Source: Naganishia liquefaciens
Lineage: Eukaryota; Basidiomycota; Tremellomycetes; Filobasidiales; Filobasidiaceae
NCBI GenBank assembly: GCA_013423385.1
Contig: BLZA01000009.1
Location: 124,001 to 188,000 of the forward strand
Direction of reading: 5' to 3'
Length of the DNA: 64,000 nucleotides
Positions 1 through 15,847 of this stretch are shown piece by piece (within the stretch, counting starts at the first letter, position 1; each line of letters starts with the position of its first letter). Made by a program: the position numbers and the translations under genes. Below the pieces are notes generated by a model. That model ran no database searches. It was given only the letters and a program-made list of their open reading frames with translations, and was not told where the DNA came from.

Positions 1-1915
1 ATGGTCTTGATGGCCTAAAGTCCAGATTTCGACCCGTCGACGTTGAAGCCTTCCGTCTCAGCGCGTGATCATTGTGAGTAGTATCATTCTCAGGGCCACG
101 CGGAAGGCGCAAAGAGTTCTCGCTCTCCAGACTTGCTGCCGCCGATGAAGACCGTCCACCGGCATCGACGGTCGAAGGCGGCGTCGAAGATGATAATTTC
201 CTGCAAGTTTCCGGTGCTGATGGCGCCGATCTCGTTTCCAAATTCGAGGAGCAAGCTGAAATAGAAGAAGCAGAACTCCGGGCCCTACACAATCTCTCCT
301 TGGGAGCACTGTTGATAGCGGGACTGTTTAGAGGATAACATTTGGGCGGACATAGCGGCGTCGACACTGTAAAACCCCAGGACTCGAGGAGAGCATCTTC
401 CGTGGACCGAGGTGTCGAAGCAGTCAGGCTTGCTTGTTTTCCCATAGGAGAGACTCCTGAGAAGCTTTGCCTTTCGAAACATGGCGCCGAGCGTCTATTC
501 CGTACCTGAAGCGTGTCTTGTTTGCCAGGGACGAGTACCGGCGGCAGTTGGCTCTTTGGCGAGATCGAATCATCTATGGCGCTTGAGAGCGGCTGCTGAA
601 GTTTTGCTGGACCAGTTGGAATAGGGCTGGTACTTTCTGTCGAGGCCGAGTCGTCGCAACGCGCATCCTTGCCCAGCCGGCTTTGATCAAGGCACAAGGA
701 ATTCGCAAGCGCCACAACTCTCGACATGCCGAACGGCGTGTCGCCGTGCTTCTTGCTGCATGGCCAAGACTCCGTTGAGGCGGTCGAACTCTGCCCTGAA
801 GAGTCTGATATGTCAGATTTAGTCTCCTCGCGAGGCCTTGATTGTAAATTCGCATTCGGATGCGCTGTCGGTTCTGACCGAGACTGAAAAGCCGGTATTT
901 TTTGATCTTGCAGATTCTCGGAAGTTTTGGTCACATCAAGCGATTTCGTGGGCTGCCCCTGATCATCCAGTACTCCCGTACGCTGTAACTCCTCCATATC
1001 AGGAAAGTATGAAGTAATAGATGAAGCACATTCTTCCCTGTTTATTGGACTCTCGTGCGTCCGCTGGCCTATCGATTCGATGGGTATATCAATGGTTGAA
1101 GAGCTTGTGCGCGAACCGAGCCAGGGACGGGTTGAGAAGGACACTCTGCGGCCGGACTCCGAAGCATCAGGGGACGACGCAGAAGGCATTCGATCATCTT
1201 GGTGATCGCGGGAATTCCAATGCGATGAGGCTTCTTCCAAGGTTGTAGAATTCGCTTTCTGCGCCGAAGGTGACGCCCTGCTGAGTGTTTCCTCCGATCG
1301 TGCTTGACTTTCGTTTCCCGCTGCATCTTCACCGCGGCCATGATCCTCTTCACCTTCACCGCCAAGTGACACCTGCGTTCCCTGCATAGTTCCTCTATGA
1401 TCGGAAGCAAGCCTTGCACTTGGCTTGCTCTCGGTGACTGGACCTGTTGTGCGTAGAGCCGTTTCGAGACTCAGAATGCTTGCGGAGGGCAAAATGTTGT
1501 TCTCGCCTGAGTGCGATGGTTTAACGGTCTTCTGCCTCGTCAGAGCATGGCGCGAAGAAGGTAGAATTGACGTGGTGGTTGATGTCAACACCGCGTGATG
1601 AGGCGGTTGTTCGCTCCGCGGAGTCGCATCGTGATCGGATGTAGAAGTTGGAGACGAGATTGCTATAAACTTACATGTAAACCTTCCCGCCTCAACGATG
1701 TTTCCAACTTCGAGCTCACCTGGAAGAGACGCGCTGCTTTGCGTTGACGACCTTTCGTGCTTGTTCTCTCCGCGGTATTGTAACCGGCAACCGTGCTGGG
1801 CATTCGTGGACGATTTTCCGCCGGCGCCACCCATTGCTTGAACTGGATGCGACGCCGACGCCAAATGGTGATGCATTGCGTTTTCAAAGGCTAAGTCGAG
1901 ATTGCGTGGAGCCAT
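1..1915 (-). CDS. Partial hypothetical protein, Ser/Thr-rich, runs off left edge
   Basis: The minus strand is open in one frame from an ATG at 1915 to the window edge: 638 codons with no stop and no needed intron. The 3' end lies outside. The start context is MAPRNLDLAFENAMHHH; a short ordered-looking patch (ELEVGNIVEAGRFTCKFIA, roughly residues 71-89) is followed by several hundred residues rich in Ser, Thr, Pro, Glu and Arg, typical of disordered regulatory or scaffold proteins. I recognise no domain. It is odd here for lacking introns, since neighbours carry one every 100-300 nt. The uninterrupted frame and biased composition support real coding. An upstream in-frame exon or non-coding leader cannot be excluded. 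Function unknown. Confidence 0.75.
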   Translation of the reverse strand, partial: MAPRNLDLAFENAMHHHLASASHPVQAMGGAGGKSSTNAQHGCRLQYRGENKHERSSTQSSASLPGELEVGNIVEAGRFTCKFIAISSPTSTSDHDATPRSEQPPHHAVLTSTTTSILPSSRHALTRQKTVKPSHSGENNILPSASILSLETALRTTGPVTESKPSARLASDHRGTMQGTQVSLGGEGEEDHGRGEDAAGNESQARSEETLSRASPSAQKANSTTLEEASSHWNSRDHQDDRMPSASSPDASESGRRVSFSTRPWLGSRTSSSTIDIPIESIGQRTHESPINREECASSITSYFPDMEELQRTGVLDDQGQPTKSLDVTKTSENLQDQKIPAFQSRSEPTAHPNANLQSRPREETKSDISDSSGQSSTASTESWPCSKKHGDTPFGMSRVVALANSLCLDQSRLGKDARCDDSASTESTSPIPTGPAKLQQPLSSAIDDSISPKSQLPPVLVPGKQDTLQVRNRRSAPCFERQSFSGVSPMGKQASLTASTPRSTEDALLESWGFTVSTPLCPPKCYPLNSPAINSAPKERLCRARSSASSISACSSNLETRSAPSAPETCRKLSSSTPPSTVDAGGRSSSAAASLESENSLRLPRGPENDTTHNDHALRRKASTSTGRNLDFRPSRP

Positions 1916-3122
1916 GCGATGTCGCTATAGCAACCTCCAAAGCTAACAAAGAAGGGACATGAGAGTTTGAGAACGGGAAAGGGGAGCTCCTTTCGAATCG
2001 AACACTCACAGGGGACATGTCCATTCGTCGAGATTGTGAGCTTGATGTGCTTGTCGAAACAAGCAGTGCGATCTGTTCAGAGTGATGATAGGAGGTGCCG
2101 TAGGCAATGGAATTGTTGTTATGTCCGCGTTGGAGCCGGCTTAACGATCCCCCGATAACCAGAGCGTCTGCAGCTTGCCTCTTGCTTTCGCCTTGAGACG
2201 TTGTAAAGGACCACGTTGATGAGCGTCGTGGTTATGAGTCCTTCACCAACTCGATGCTATTACCAAGCGAATCTTTTCACAGCATGGATGTGGATCTCGT
2301 GTGTCGGATTGCGCCACTAGCTGCACCACGCAAGCGAAGTACACAGCGGATGTTGGGAGATGGAAGGACACCAAAGTGCGATCGAAAGCTGCATGATTCA
2401 TCATCGCCACGCGATGGCAAACAGCAAAGAGCTAATTAGCCGCTGCATACGTAAGTCAACTCTGGCCGTTTTTAAGTCGCCGTTTCCCTCAATTCCCTTC
2501 CGAGCTCTTTGCAATCCCCTTCTTTCTCCACTCTGTAAACCAGCCTGACTGGGGCAAGCCACCTCGACAGACCTAACATGTGTTAAGCAGAAATGTACTA
2601 GGGGCCCGGATCACGCAAGCCGATCAATGCAGACTTCTCTATTTATCGAGAGCTATCCTGAAACGCGTTAAAGCGAAATTGTATCTCTATCAGGAGTACA
2701 GAGATAGTCGGTCTTCCAGGTTACAACAGATGATGTCTTCGCTGCACGAGCTGCTGCACGTCACATTGAAGAATTATTTTACGCCGCACCTTGTATGTCT
2801 CACAATGGTGGTCCTATCGAAATCTTGAGTAAAGCTCCTTCAGTGCTCAGAAGAATTTCTAGTGGAGGTAGCCCATGTGGCGGAAAACAGACACGACCGA
2901 GTTCCCACATTATCCCATGCATTCTCTCGAGGACTCATGTCTGGCTTCTCCGCCATGGGATGTCACGCAGGCTCATCTCAGGTCATGTGTAAGGTCCCGT
3001 GTTTCTCGTTTCTCTCTGACGTCCCAGGAATGATGCGAAGTGCGAAGACATGCGGAAAGCCAGAGATTTCATAATATATTTTTTCTGTCAGGAAGTCTTC
3101 TGTCAAAAAGTCTACCATAGAA
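1916..3122. other. Intergenic, no gene recognised
   Basis: About 1.2 kb between the start of the left-edge gene and the serine tRNA. Only short ORFs under about 85 codons, without family motifs. It presumably contains the promoter of the minus-strand gene starting at 1915. Confidence 0.6.
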
Positions 3123-3204
3123 GTCGGCATGACTGAGTGGTTATAGTGATTGATTAGAAATCAATTGGGCTCTGCCCGCCCAGGTTCGAGTCCTGGTGTC
3201 GACT
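3123..3204 (+). tRNA. tRNA-Ser (anticodon AGA)
   Basis: An 82-nt type II tRNA fold. Acceptor arm GTCGGCA (3123-3129) pairs with TGTCGAC (3197-3203) with one G-T. D stem is ACT/AGT. Anticodon stem ATTGA/TCAAT flanks a seven-base loop with AGA at 3156-3158. A GGGC-TCT-GCCC variable arm is the long class II arm expected for serine. The T arm contains a perfect B box, GGTTCGAGTCC. A T run at 3206-3210 is a Pol III terminator. No intron. Odd points: the discriminator is T rather than the G73 normally used by eukaryotic seryl-tRNA synthetase, and position 10 is A (paired with T25), weakening the A box. Confidence 0.88.
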
Positions 3205-3580
3205 CATTTTTGTTCTTCTCGAGACCCATCAGACATTCTCCCAGCTTTTTGGCGGAAGTGAGCTCCCAATTCGCGCCATGTCTTCGTCACTCTGGCGGGC
3301 CGGTCGGTATCGCCTTCGAGAAGGTCGTGTGAATCTGTCGCCATGTCTCTGTTAGCCCATGGTAGCTGAACATCATGATTTGCGAACATTTTGGCCATTC
3401 AAGCGCGTCATCTCGTCTTCCAGATATTCGTTTACTGCTCTTTTACTGAACTCAATGGAACAGATTCAAACAAGTCTGCAATCGATATCGGTCAACCTCA
3501 ACTTTTCGAAAGATTTCAGTATAGATCAAGTCGACGGCGACTCCATCCCATTCGAGACACCAGTGCCCAATTTGCATAGC
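3205..3580. other. Intergenic between tRNA and a doubtful minus-strand gene
   Basis: Apart from the T-run terminator of the tRNA, I see no feature here. Confidence 0.5.
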
Positions 3581-4358
3581 CTACTCTTTCTTGCTCCGGG
3601 GCAGCCGGACTGAGTGATACAGCCGATCTCCCGCCCAGCAAGTCAGAGAGCCCACAACCGCATATGTCAAAATTTCAGACACGCCGGATCCCTTTGTCGT
3701 CATCTCCTTCTTTCTTCGATGAGATGTCAGTCTCGCGAAAAAGACTGCGGCTGTAACTAAAACACGAAGGCCGAAGTATCCTCGCAAACTCAGTCGCAGA
3801 GCATATATGCGTGTCGCTCAAAAAGATTCTTGCCGAATCTAAAATCCGAGAGTTATCCCATGAGATGGAGAAAATCGATCTGACTTTCCTTCTGACGAGA
3901 TTGATGGAGGAGTCGATCGTGCCCGGAGTTTCACAGGCTAGCGACCTCAAAGGTTAACCTGCATAGAAGTCGCCTGTGGAAACTCTGAAGCGAGATCTTT
4001 TCGAATGGAAGTGTCACTGGAAGGACGTCTAGAGGCGATCAATGAAGCAGAGACGCTTCGCACGAGGGAATCTCGAAGACACTCAGGAATGATGGCGCCA
4101 GCGGCAGTGTTGTGTATATGGACATAGCGAAGTCTATCCCATACATGGTCTATATTGTTCTGCAGAGAAACCCGCATTACTCTTCTATAAGCGTAAGGTT
4201 TTCCGATCCTCATCCAGCTGTCCTCCTCCCAACGCCCGGGCACTATCAATCCGATTCAGCAGACTACGCGCCCCTTCGAACGCGGGCGCGACACGGTACA
4301 CGCAACATTGCAGCAAGAAGCGTATCGGCGAGACCCGAAAAAGTCTCAACCGCGACAT
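3581..4358 (-). CDS. Possible spliced gene, mitochondrial or membrane-like ends (model unresolved)
   Basis: The segment just downstream of TTI2 shows coding-like pieces in different minus-strand frames that I could not join confidently. At 4358 an ATG opens a basic, arginine-rich N-terminus (MSRLRLFRVSPIRFLLQ) resembling a mitochondrial presequence. A second piece (about 4230-3950) carries NNIDHVWDRLRYVHIHNTAA. The last piece ends at a TAG at 3581 and contains two hydrophobic stretches around RVLVTAAVFFARL and ILTYAVVGSLTCWAG, followed by a basic tail. Together this would suggest a small organellar membrane protein, but no splice path gave a clean model and no family is recognised. It may not be a gene. 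Confidence 0.25.
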
Positions 4359-4503
4359 CACATTCAACGGTCGGCTTCACGGCCCATTCAGCTGTGGTAG
4401 GATGCGCTTCACCACCCCTGTCCCGATACCCTACGCAAGCTGTCGCACGGATGTAACGGGAAGCCTTCAGCAGTACTGTCGCCACTGAGGCTTAAGCCGG
4501 CAT

Positions 4504-6439
4504 TCAGACCTGATATCTCCGCAAGAAGCCGAACGCATTTGGATCGAGAGCCAATAATGCTGGTATTTCAGTCTGTGGTGATGCCAATTTCAGCGCCGCC
4601 GAAGACCAGCATTGGAGTATGTTACGCACCTCTGTCATGCTCGGGGCGACGCGTATCAAATCGGCGAAAACGCGACCACACAGTTCCGAAAGTGACAATA
4701 ACTCGGCTGGTTTGGTAGCGGGATATCAATAACGGTCAATCTTTCGGACGAGGCTTCTCCAGGCTCACCCTGACGTTCGTCTGCACTGTCAATTTTCGAA
4801 ACAAATCGAAAGTCATGATCTCTCGCCGCTGCCTCCCTTTGGTCCCCCTGGCTCGGCCTTTCCACATCAGTTAGAGGCACGACATGTCCCCGCTCATGCA
4901 AAACCACAACCATTCTCCCGACTCCATCAAGAATCTCCCCTCGCCACCTTGCTGCTCTGCCGGTCTTTTCGATTGTGACCAGCAAAGTATGCAGCGCTTG
5001 CAGGTTTGCGAGTTGTACAGGGATGATGTATGGTATTGGCGGCATCATAAGAGGGGACAGAAGAGACGGGATGAATGTCTACGATGCAGGACGGTATGCC
5101 GACTTTAGATCGTTGTGCTTTCACGACATTCAGTAGAAGAAGACATACCCTCATCCACCTGATCACGCCGAGATCAACCTCCCGGCAAACCATCTCCACT
5201 GCCCTCGCAACGCTGACCAACGCCTCGACACCTTCTTGCCCCGACTTGGCATAAGCCCACCCGTTGATCACGCCCTTCTCCACCGCTTCCTCGATTTGCT
5301 TAGCTGCCTCGGCTTCTTTGCCTTGCCCTGCTGGATACAGCACGTGCAGCAAATCTATCAGCCGTTGTAGCGAAGCCTCCAGCAGAGGGGGTTCTGGCGG
5401 TGCCGGATGTAGGCTGATTGAATGCTGGATCGAGCGGAGTAGCAGTTGGGCGATGCCGGTACGATGCAGGACATGAGGCGGGATGCGCAGGAACGCAGGG
5501 AGGATCTGAAGCCCGCGTATGCGATACGATGATTTGTAGTCGTCCAAGAGGATCAATAATGGCGGGAGTATCATTGGTATTTGGTCAATCAGATCTTGCG
5601 TCTACAGAGCAAGATCGTTAAGCTGCCTTGTGAAACGAAGCCGAATGGTACAGGAAGATCACGCACAGACATGACCTCGACACACCAACGCAATGTATTC
5701 CACGTGCCCCACTGCTCCTTCCAGACCTGATCATCGAAAAGATCGCTCCTACCAGCTTCCCCTCCAACGGGCCGCATCAGCCGCCGACCCGAGTCGACCG
5801 AGATGTCCGGATGTGGTTTGCTTGCGAATACGGTTTTGAGGTCCAGTAATAGGGCCTGAGATGTTTTTGTTGAGTCAGGACAGGCCTGAAGTATTTCTGC
5901 GGAGAATCAGAATCGTAGCGTAATGAGCTGAAGAGGGGATACCTACCATCGACGACTTTCAGGATTTCCGGTGTTATGAGGGTACCGTCGGGACCTTCGT
6001 TGATTCCGCGCAGTCTCGTGACAGCGATGTAGACTTTGACATCGATATCGGGTATTGGGTTGCCCAGAGTGTTTCCTGCGTTCCCTTCTCGTGTTTCTCG
6101 CGGCCATATTGTCGACAACTGGCTGAGAGCTGACTGGATTCTTCGCTGACAGGATTCGATGTGCGATGGAGCTGACAGGTCCTATAAGTCAGTGATCTCC
6201 CTCCACGAGCTCTTTTGTAGGATGTACTCACTCGACTGCGATGTGTGAAGCGTATCATTGAACGCCTCGGGAACATAGAGCTGATCGATGAGTTCCGATG
6301 CTGAAGACCCCTTTGTGGCATGGCTGTTCGATTCATGCTGCTCCACCGGGTGTACCGCTAGCGGTTTTTGAGCCAGGACCTCCGCTTCCGTAGTATCTTC
6401 ATCATCCGAGTCTGGGACATAGTCCTCGACTATCGCCAT
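4504..6439 (-). CDS. TTI2: TTI2-like TELO2-interacting protein 2
   Basis: Six exons (6232-6439, 5947-6171, 5667-5896, 5149-5601, 4769-5078, 4504-4706) encode about 542 aa; all phases agree. The core around LLILLDDYKSSYRIRGLQIL, the following helical-repeat region and the end segment NAFGFLRRYQV match my recollection of the Tti2 family. In the family, Tti2 joins Tel2 and Tti1 in the TTT co-chaperone that, with Hsp90, matures PIKK kinases such as TOR and ATM/ATR orthologues. The N-terminus is acidic (DYVPDSDDED) and probably disordered. Intron 1 ends at a CAG after an in-frame TAG, which fixes that acceptor. It is divergent from PEX6, with about 0.2-0.3 kb of shared promoter. Human TTI2 is about 508 aa, so the length fits. 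Confidence 0.85.
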
Positions 6440-6651
6440 CTTGCTGGAATGTACCAGCCTGCCCTCCGTGATCGCACCACCAGGCAAAGAAGATGATTCA
6501 ACACCCGCATGACATGTCTCAAACGCTCGATCACCTCGCCCAGCCAATTCGATTCGTGAGCGGCCGCCGAGCCAATTTGAATCCGCGCTCGCTATAGCCG
6601 CCGCGAAGCCCGGTAGCCGGCCGGTCGAGCTCAGCCAGGACGGAGGTCTAT

Positions 6652-11545
<4,894 letters not shown>

Positions 11546-12585
11546 TCAAGGTCGACAGTGCTGCATCGCATGCCTGTCTCCGTAGATGAGATATCTTGTA
11601 TCACCACGAGCGAGCTGTTCGAAGACCTTTGGTGGTCAACGTCCGTCCCATTTACTCGCAGCCAGAGCATACTGATGCGTGGTGTTCAATCCAGGTGCCA
11701 CCAGCTTAAGACTTAGCCAGCCATCAATTCTTTCTGCAGCTGTAGAGGGGTTTCGGCTGTGCGAGACCATATCGACCACGTCACACCATTGCTGACCATT
11801 TGTCAGCCCGAACGGATAGTCGCCAGTAAAATAGCAGTCGCTCTAGACTTTCCCGCGCCTGGGGTCTAACCGGAAGGTATCGTGCTCTTGACGGCTCTCA
11901 GTCATCACCTTTACGGGCTGCTGACTACGGTATTGGAGCTAGCTATATAGGTTGCGCCTTCATACTGTAGTCGGCACAAGGAACAGTTGCGGGAAACGAG
12001 AAAGCAGATTTCTCCTATCCGTTCCGAGCTAAAGCCGGAAAGCTGTTCCGATATGGGTGGGCTTGTGCAAATAGGTATATTTTTAGAGACCTAGCTAGAG
12101 TACCATGTAGAAACGCCTTTCCACCAGCATCCGAGACATGGGTCTTGGCTAGATCAGGTGCTAGATCATCAGATGAGATTTCAATATGCCTGACTCCATT
12201 GCTGACGACGAGAACGACGAGGCGGTGAAGTGCTGACATTTCGGCGAGCTTTTCGTATCATCAGCTGTCAAGTTCACGTTTCGGCCCTACGAACTGTCCC
12301 GTGTCGTCCCTCTGTCCCCGAAGTTTGAGGCTTCTGTCGACCGCAATCATGGCCCGGGCCAACTGATCGACGGCGCCACCTCCAGGACAGGTCCGGGAGG
12401 CGTCCGAGCGAGCGGCATTGCCGACGTGATTGCTGACGATTGCTGACGATTCTGACGGTGGTATTTCCACAGCATTGTAGCATGAATGACTATATAGTGT
12501 CGAAGATCATCGCCGGATAGGTTATCCCGTTGCATTCCTCCATTCCTCAAAGCATCACTCGCCCCATCCGCTAGATTCGATCCAT
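11546..12585. other. Intergenic, upstream region of lectin-like gene
   Basis: About 1 kb with no recognised gene. Near its right end, 12430-12455 carries a short imperfect tandem repeat (unit TGCTGACGAT, twice, then a partial copy) containing TGACG cores. A TATA-like ACTATATAG lies about 90 nt before the next ATG. These may be promoter elements of the secreted protein gene at 12586. Confidence 0.45.
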
Positions 12586-14011
12586 ATGCAAATGCTGTCA
12601 CACCTTGCGCTTACCGGCGCCTTGGCCACTCTGCTGTCTTCAACATCGGCGGCCCCTCTCAACAGCCTTGCCCGTCGTCAAGCAGCGTCTAATGGCGGTC
12701 AGACCATTCAATGGCTATCCGAATCTGGAGAGCAGATCTGTTTGCAGGTCAACAACGGAGTCCTCGAGAACGGACAGAGCGTGGGAGCGTGAGTCCGATT
12801 TTTGGCCATGAACACGGATTCGAGCGGCGCGTAATCTGTACTGATGCGTTTCGCTGCAATTTTCCCAGTGGACCATGCTCGGATGAAGTCTCGGTCTTCC
12901 AGTCTTGGATCTACACTCCCGGAAGCACCACAATCCAAGTCGCGCCCAACAACTTGACGGAAACTCCCTTCTGTATCGACTTTGGCACCAATCTTGGGTC
13001 CAATGGACAGTCAGTGTCCCTTCTTTCGGCCATCTCATCCTCTTGCTGACTTTCTAGCTTGCAGATACGCGAAGATCTGGCAATGCTACGAAGGATTAGC
13101 GGCTCAAAGTCTTTACATCACCGACGACAACCATATTGCAGTGGAAAATGGTCCTGGTCAGTGCCTGGACGTCCAAGCTGAATCCTCGTCCGATACGAGC
13201 GGACCATACCCCATTACTAAGCGACTTCAAACCTGGGACTGTACCTTTGGCAACACCAACCAGGTAAGAGGCGAAGGAATATCTCCGGACTGGACTCCAG
13301 ACTAACGGTCGTCCTTCGCAACGATTCCAGATCTTTGGTTTCAACGAGACACCTGGACCTATTCCTGGACCTACTCCTCCGCCTACTGGACCAGCGCGAC
13401 AGATCCGATGGCTGAAGACAACGCCTGAAGAGCCTGGTCAAGCAGGTCCTGGTGAAAAGTGTCTGCAAGTAAATTCGCCAGGATTCTCCACTAGGACCAT
13501 CGGCATGTGAGTGAACATGATGGCATACAGTGATCTCGTCATTGACGTTTGTGTCTGAATCCAGTGGCGGCTGTTTCAATGTGGGTCCAGGTGAAACCAA
13601 TGGCTCAGGCGGTCCCGGGGACGCCCAACTGTTCTACTACAACCTTGGCGCTACCAAAATCCAGATGTTCGATACTGCCAGCGATGAGGTATTCTGCGTC
13701 GACTTCGGAAGCAACCCTGCCAATGGTGGACGCATCTCCATCGCCGCCTGTGACGACAACGCTCCGGGACAAAGGCTCTACATCACCGACGACCATCATA
13801 TTGCCGTCGAGAACGGACCGGGACAATGTATGGATGTTCAGGCCGAATCCGGCATACAAAACGTTCGACCTTACGGCATTTTGAAGTCGATCCAAAGCTG
13901 GCAATGTTCATTCGGCAACGAGAACCAGGCAGGTCGATGAGATTCTATTTCGTGTGTTGATCCTGCTGACATCCTTCCCTCCAACAGATCTTCATCTTCC
14001 CTGATGCTTGA
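12586..14011 (+). CDS. Secreted beta-trefoil (ricin-B/QxW type) lectin-like protein, two modules
   Basis: Six exons (12586-12788, 12869-13009, 13065-13263, 13331-13506, 13565-13928, 13988-14011) encode about 368 aa. The start is a signal peptide (hydrophobic to about residue 22, then a Kex2-like Arg-Arg); the ATG at 12592 matches the paralogue's start and is an alternative. Two modules of about 130 aa follow, each with W..CLQV, YCIDFG/CVDFG, LYITDDHHIAVENGPGQC, DVQAES and SWQC-type QxW motifs typical of beta-trefoil carbohydrate-binding domains. They are joined by a Pro/Gly linker. The first module's core is split by an extra intron at 13010-13064. The final intron has a GC donor; this is chosen because it gives the IFIFPDA end that parallels the paralogues. 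Likely extracellular glycan binding; ligand unknown. Confidence 0.82.
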
Positions 14012-15847
14012 TCTTTCGGTTTGCTGAAATTGTAGGCGGAAATCCGTGGGGAACTCAACCCTCCTTGCGCTTCAACTCAGTAACGTCAGCTTCTTCCTTC
14101 CAAGATTCACGAAATGCAAACGGACCATCATCTTGAGCATAAACCGCCAATTCGGCGGAGATCATACTATATTCGATACAAGCTTTAATCTCTCATATTA
14201 TATCATACTATTGCATCAGCCAATGATGATCATGCTAATATGGATTTACAGCCACTGCCCCATGTTGGCGCGAAGGTATTGACTGCCAATCAGATATGTG
14301 ACGGAGATTCTGTAGTCTAGATTCGCGACATCAGTCGGCTTAGGACCCATTCGACGATAAGGAAAGGTACTTTGAGTGGGGTCCTGGTCCTAGCTATGGA
14401 GTCGAACCGCAGAAAAGCGACGAAGATTTGCCTTCCATGTGCCAAGCACACCGTTACACGGCTGATCGCACAACAGTCTAGAATCAACCACCCATTGAAA
14501 GAGTCGTCAGCCGTCGCTGACAGTCGTCTTTGACGGGTACGACTGAGGTCTTAGTACAGGAATCAAGCTGTCGAAGAGGTCCCGAAGAACAGCCTTTTTT
14601 TGCGGTCTGTCGAGCTCAAGCAATCATTCTTCTCTTCGCTCTCAATTCATATCCATCTACGGTTGGCACTCGGATCCAGTCGAGCGCCGAAGGCTCAACG
14701 GCTATCCAGAGATGACCTACTTTACTGACCGGCCGTTTCATAGATTGATCAACCATATGAGGAGGAGAAGTTATTTGACGGGATTGGAATGTTGCACTCG
14801 TTGGACGGAAATCGCATCTAGGAATCTGACGGGCTGTATATATCAGGAGGTTACCGCTGCAAAATGAACCCAAGACCAGGGAATCTTTCCCCTTCGTTAG
14901 CAAATGTTGCTGCTACTCCCCTTTTCGCAGCTGTAGATTCCTCGACCGTCAGAAATGCTGTCAGGCCGATTGCTATGAGTACTTGCAGATCCCAGTCAGT
15001 CAGCCGGCCGTACAGGTAAGGATCACATGTGATCGCTCAGTTGACGTGGTGGGTCCCGGATGGATCATCCGAGACGAAACGGCTTGTGGAACACAGGGAC
15101 TGAAACGTCGATGCGCGCGTCCATGCAAGCTTGAACACGAGTGATAACGCTGTGTTTCAAGAACGGGCAGAAAAAGACGCCGAAGAGTTGAAGCTTCGCC
15201 TTTCCCGGCATACGGGCAGAAAGACAACCAGTTGATTCCGGCACAAATCCAATATGGTCTGGGTCGACCTAAAGAGGAATGCATATACGCTAGCGGATAT
15301 TTCACCTTCAGTCTTGGGGCGAGGGATTATTGCTCACATCATGTCCGCTGTAGAGTTCTCGCTGAACTGCCTCATCGCCTGTTCATAGTTTTTTTTTTTT
15401 CTAGATCTCCCGACTGAAGGAGCCAGCAGCTGCGAGCGATCAACTCAGGACGTTGTCAGTGAAGACTGGGAGCTCTCGACTGATAACCGCGTCGAATGCA
15501 ATCTGCCGAACGGGTACAAGGACAAAGCGCTAAGTATCGCTTATAAGCGGCTATACTTTTGCTATCCTCCTTCGTCGTCCTTGCGTCTTTGTCCTTTCGC
15601 AGCCGTGCTGTGATATCATCACGGATTGGCCTGCTTGAGATGGTTTGCGATACGTCTATCCATTTTTGGCTTCGCTAGGGTGACTTGCCGACTCCTCTGC
15701 GGCTCAATGTATATTCTTCATATTTCGCAGCCTTCTACGAGAATTGCAAGAAATAAACCACTGATTGGAAGGATGACCCTGCGATGATGCCCTTTAGACA
15801 AGTGCGCCACTATAAGAGGGCGTTGGTAGCATGCATTGCGACATGCA
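14012..15847. other. Intergenic, no gene recognised
   Basis: About 1.8 kb between the lectin-like gene and the end of TSC13 on the opposite strand. Only short scattered ORFs. A poly-T run of about 13 lies near 15390-15400. No repeat family or RNA gene seen. Confidence 0.55.

Noticed and set aside
15390-15402. Poly-T run as a Pol III terminator of a hidden RNA gene
   Set aside because: No A or B box or tRNA-like fold precedes it on the plus strand.
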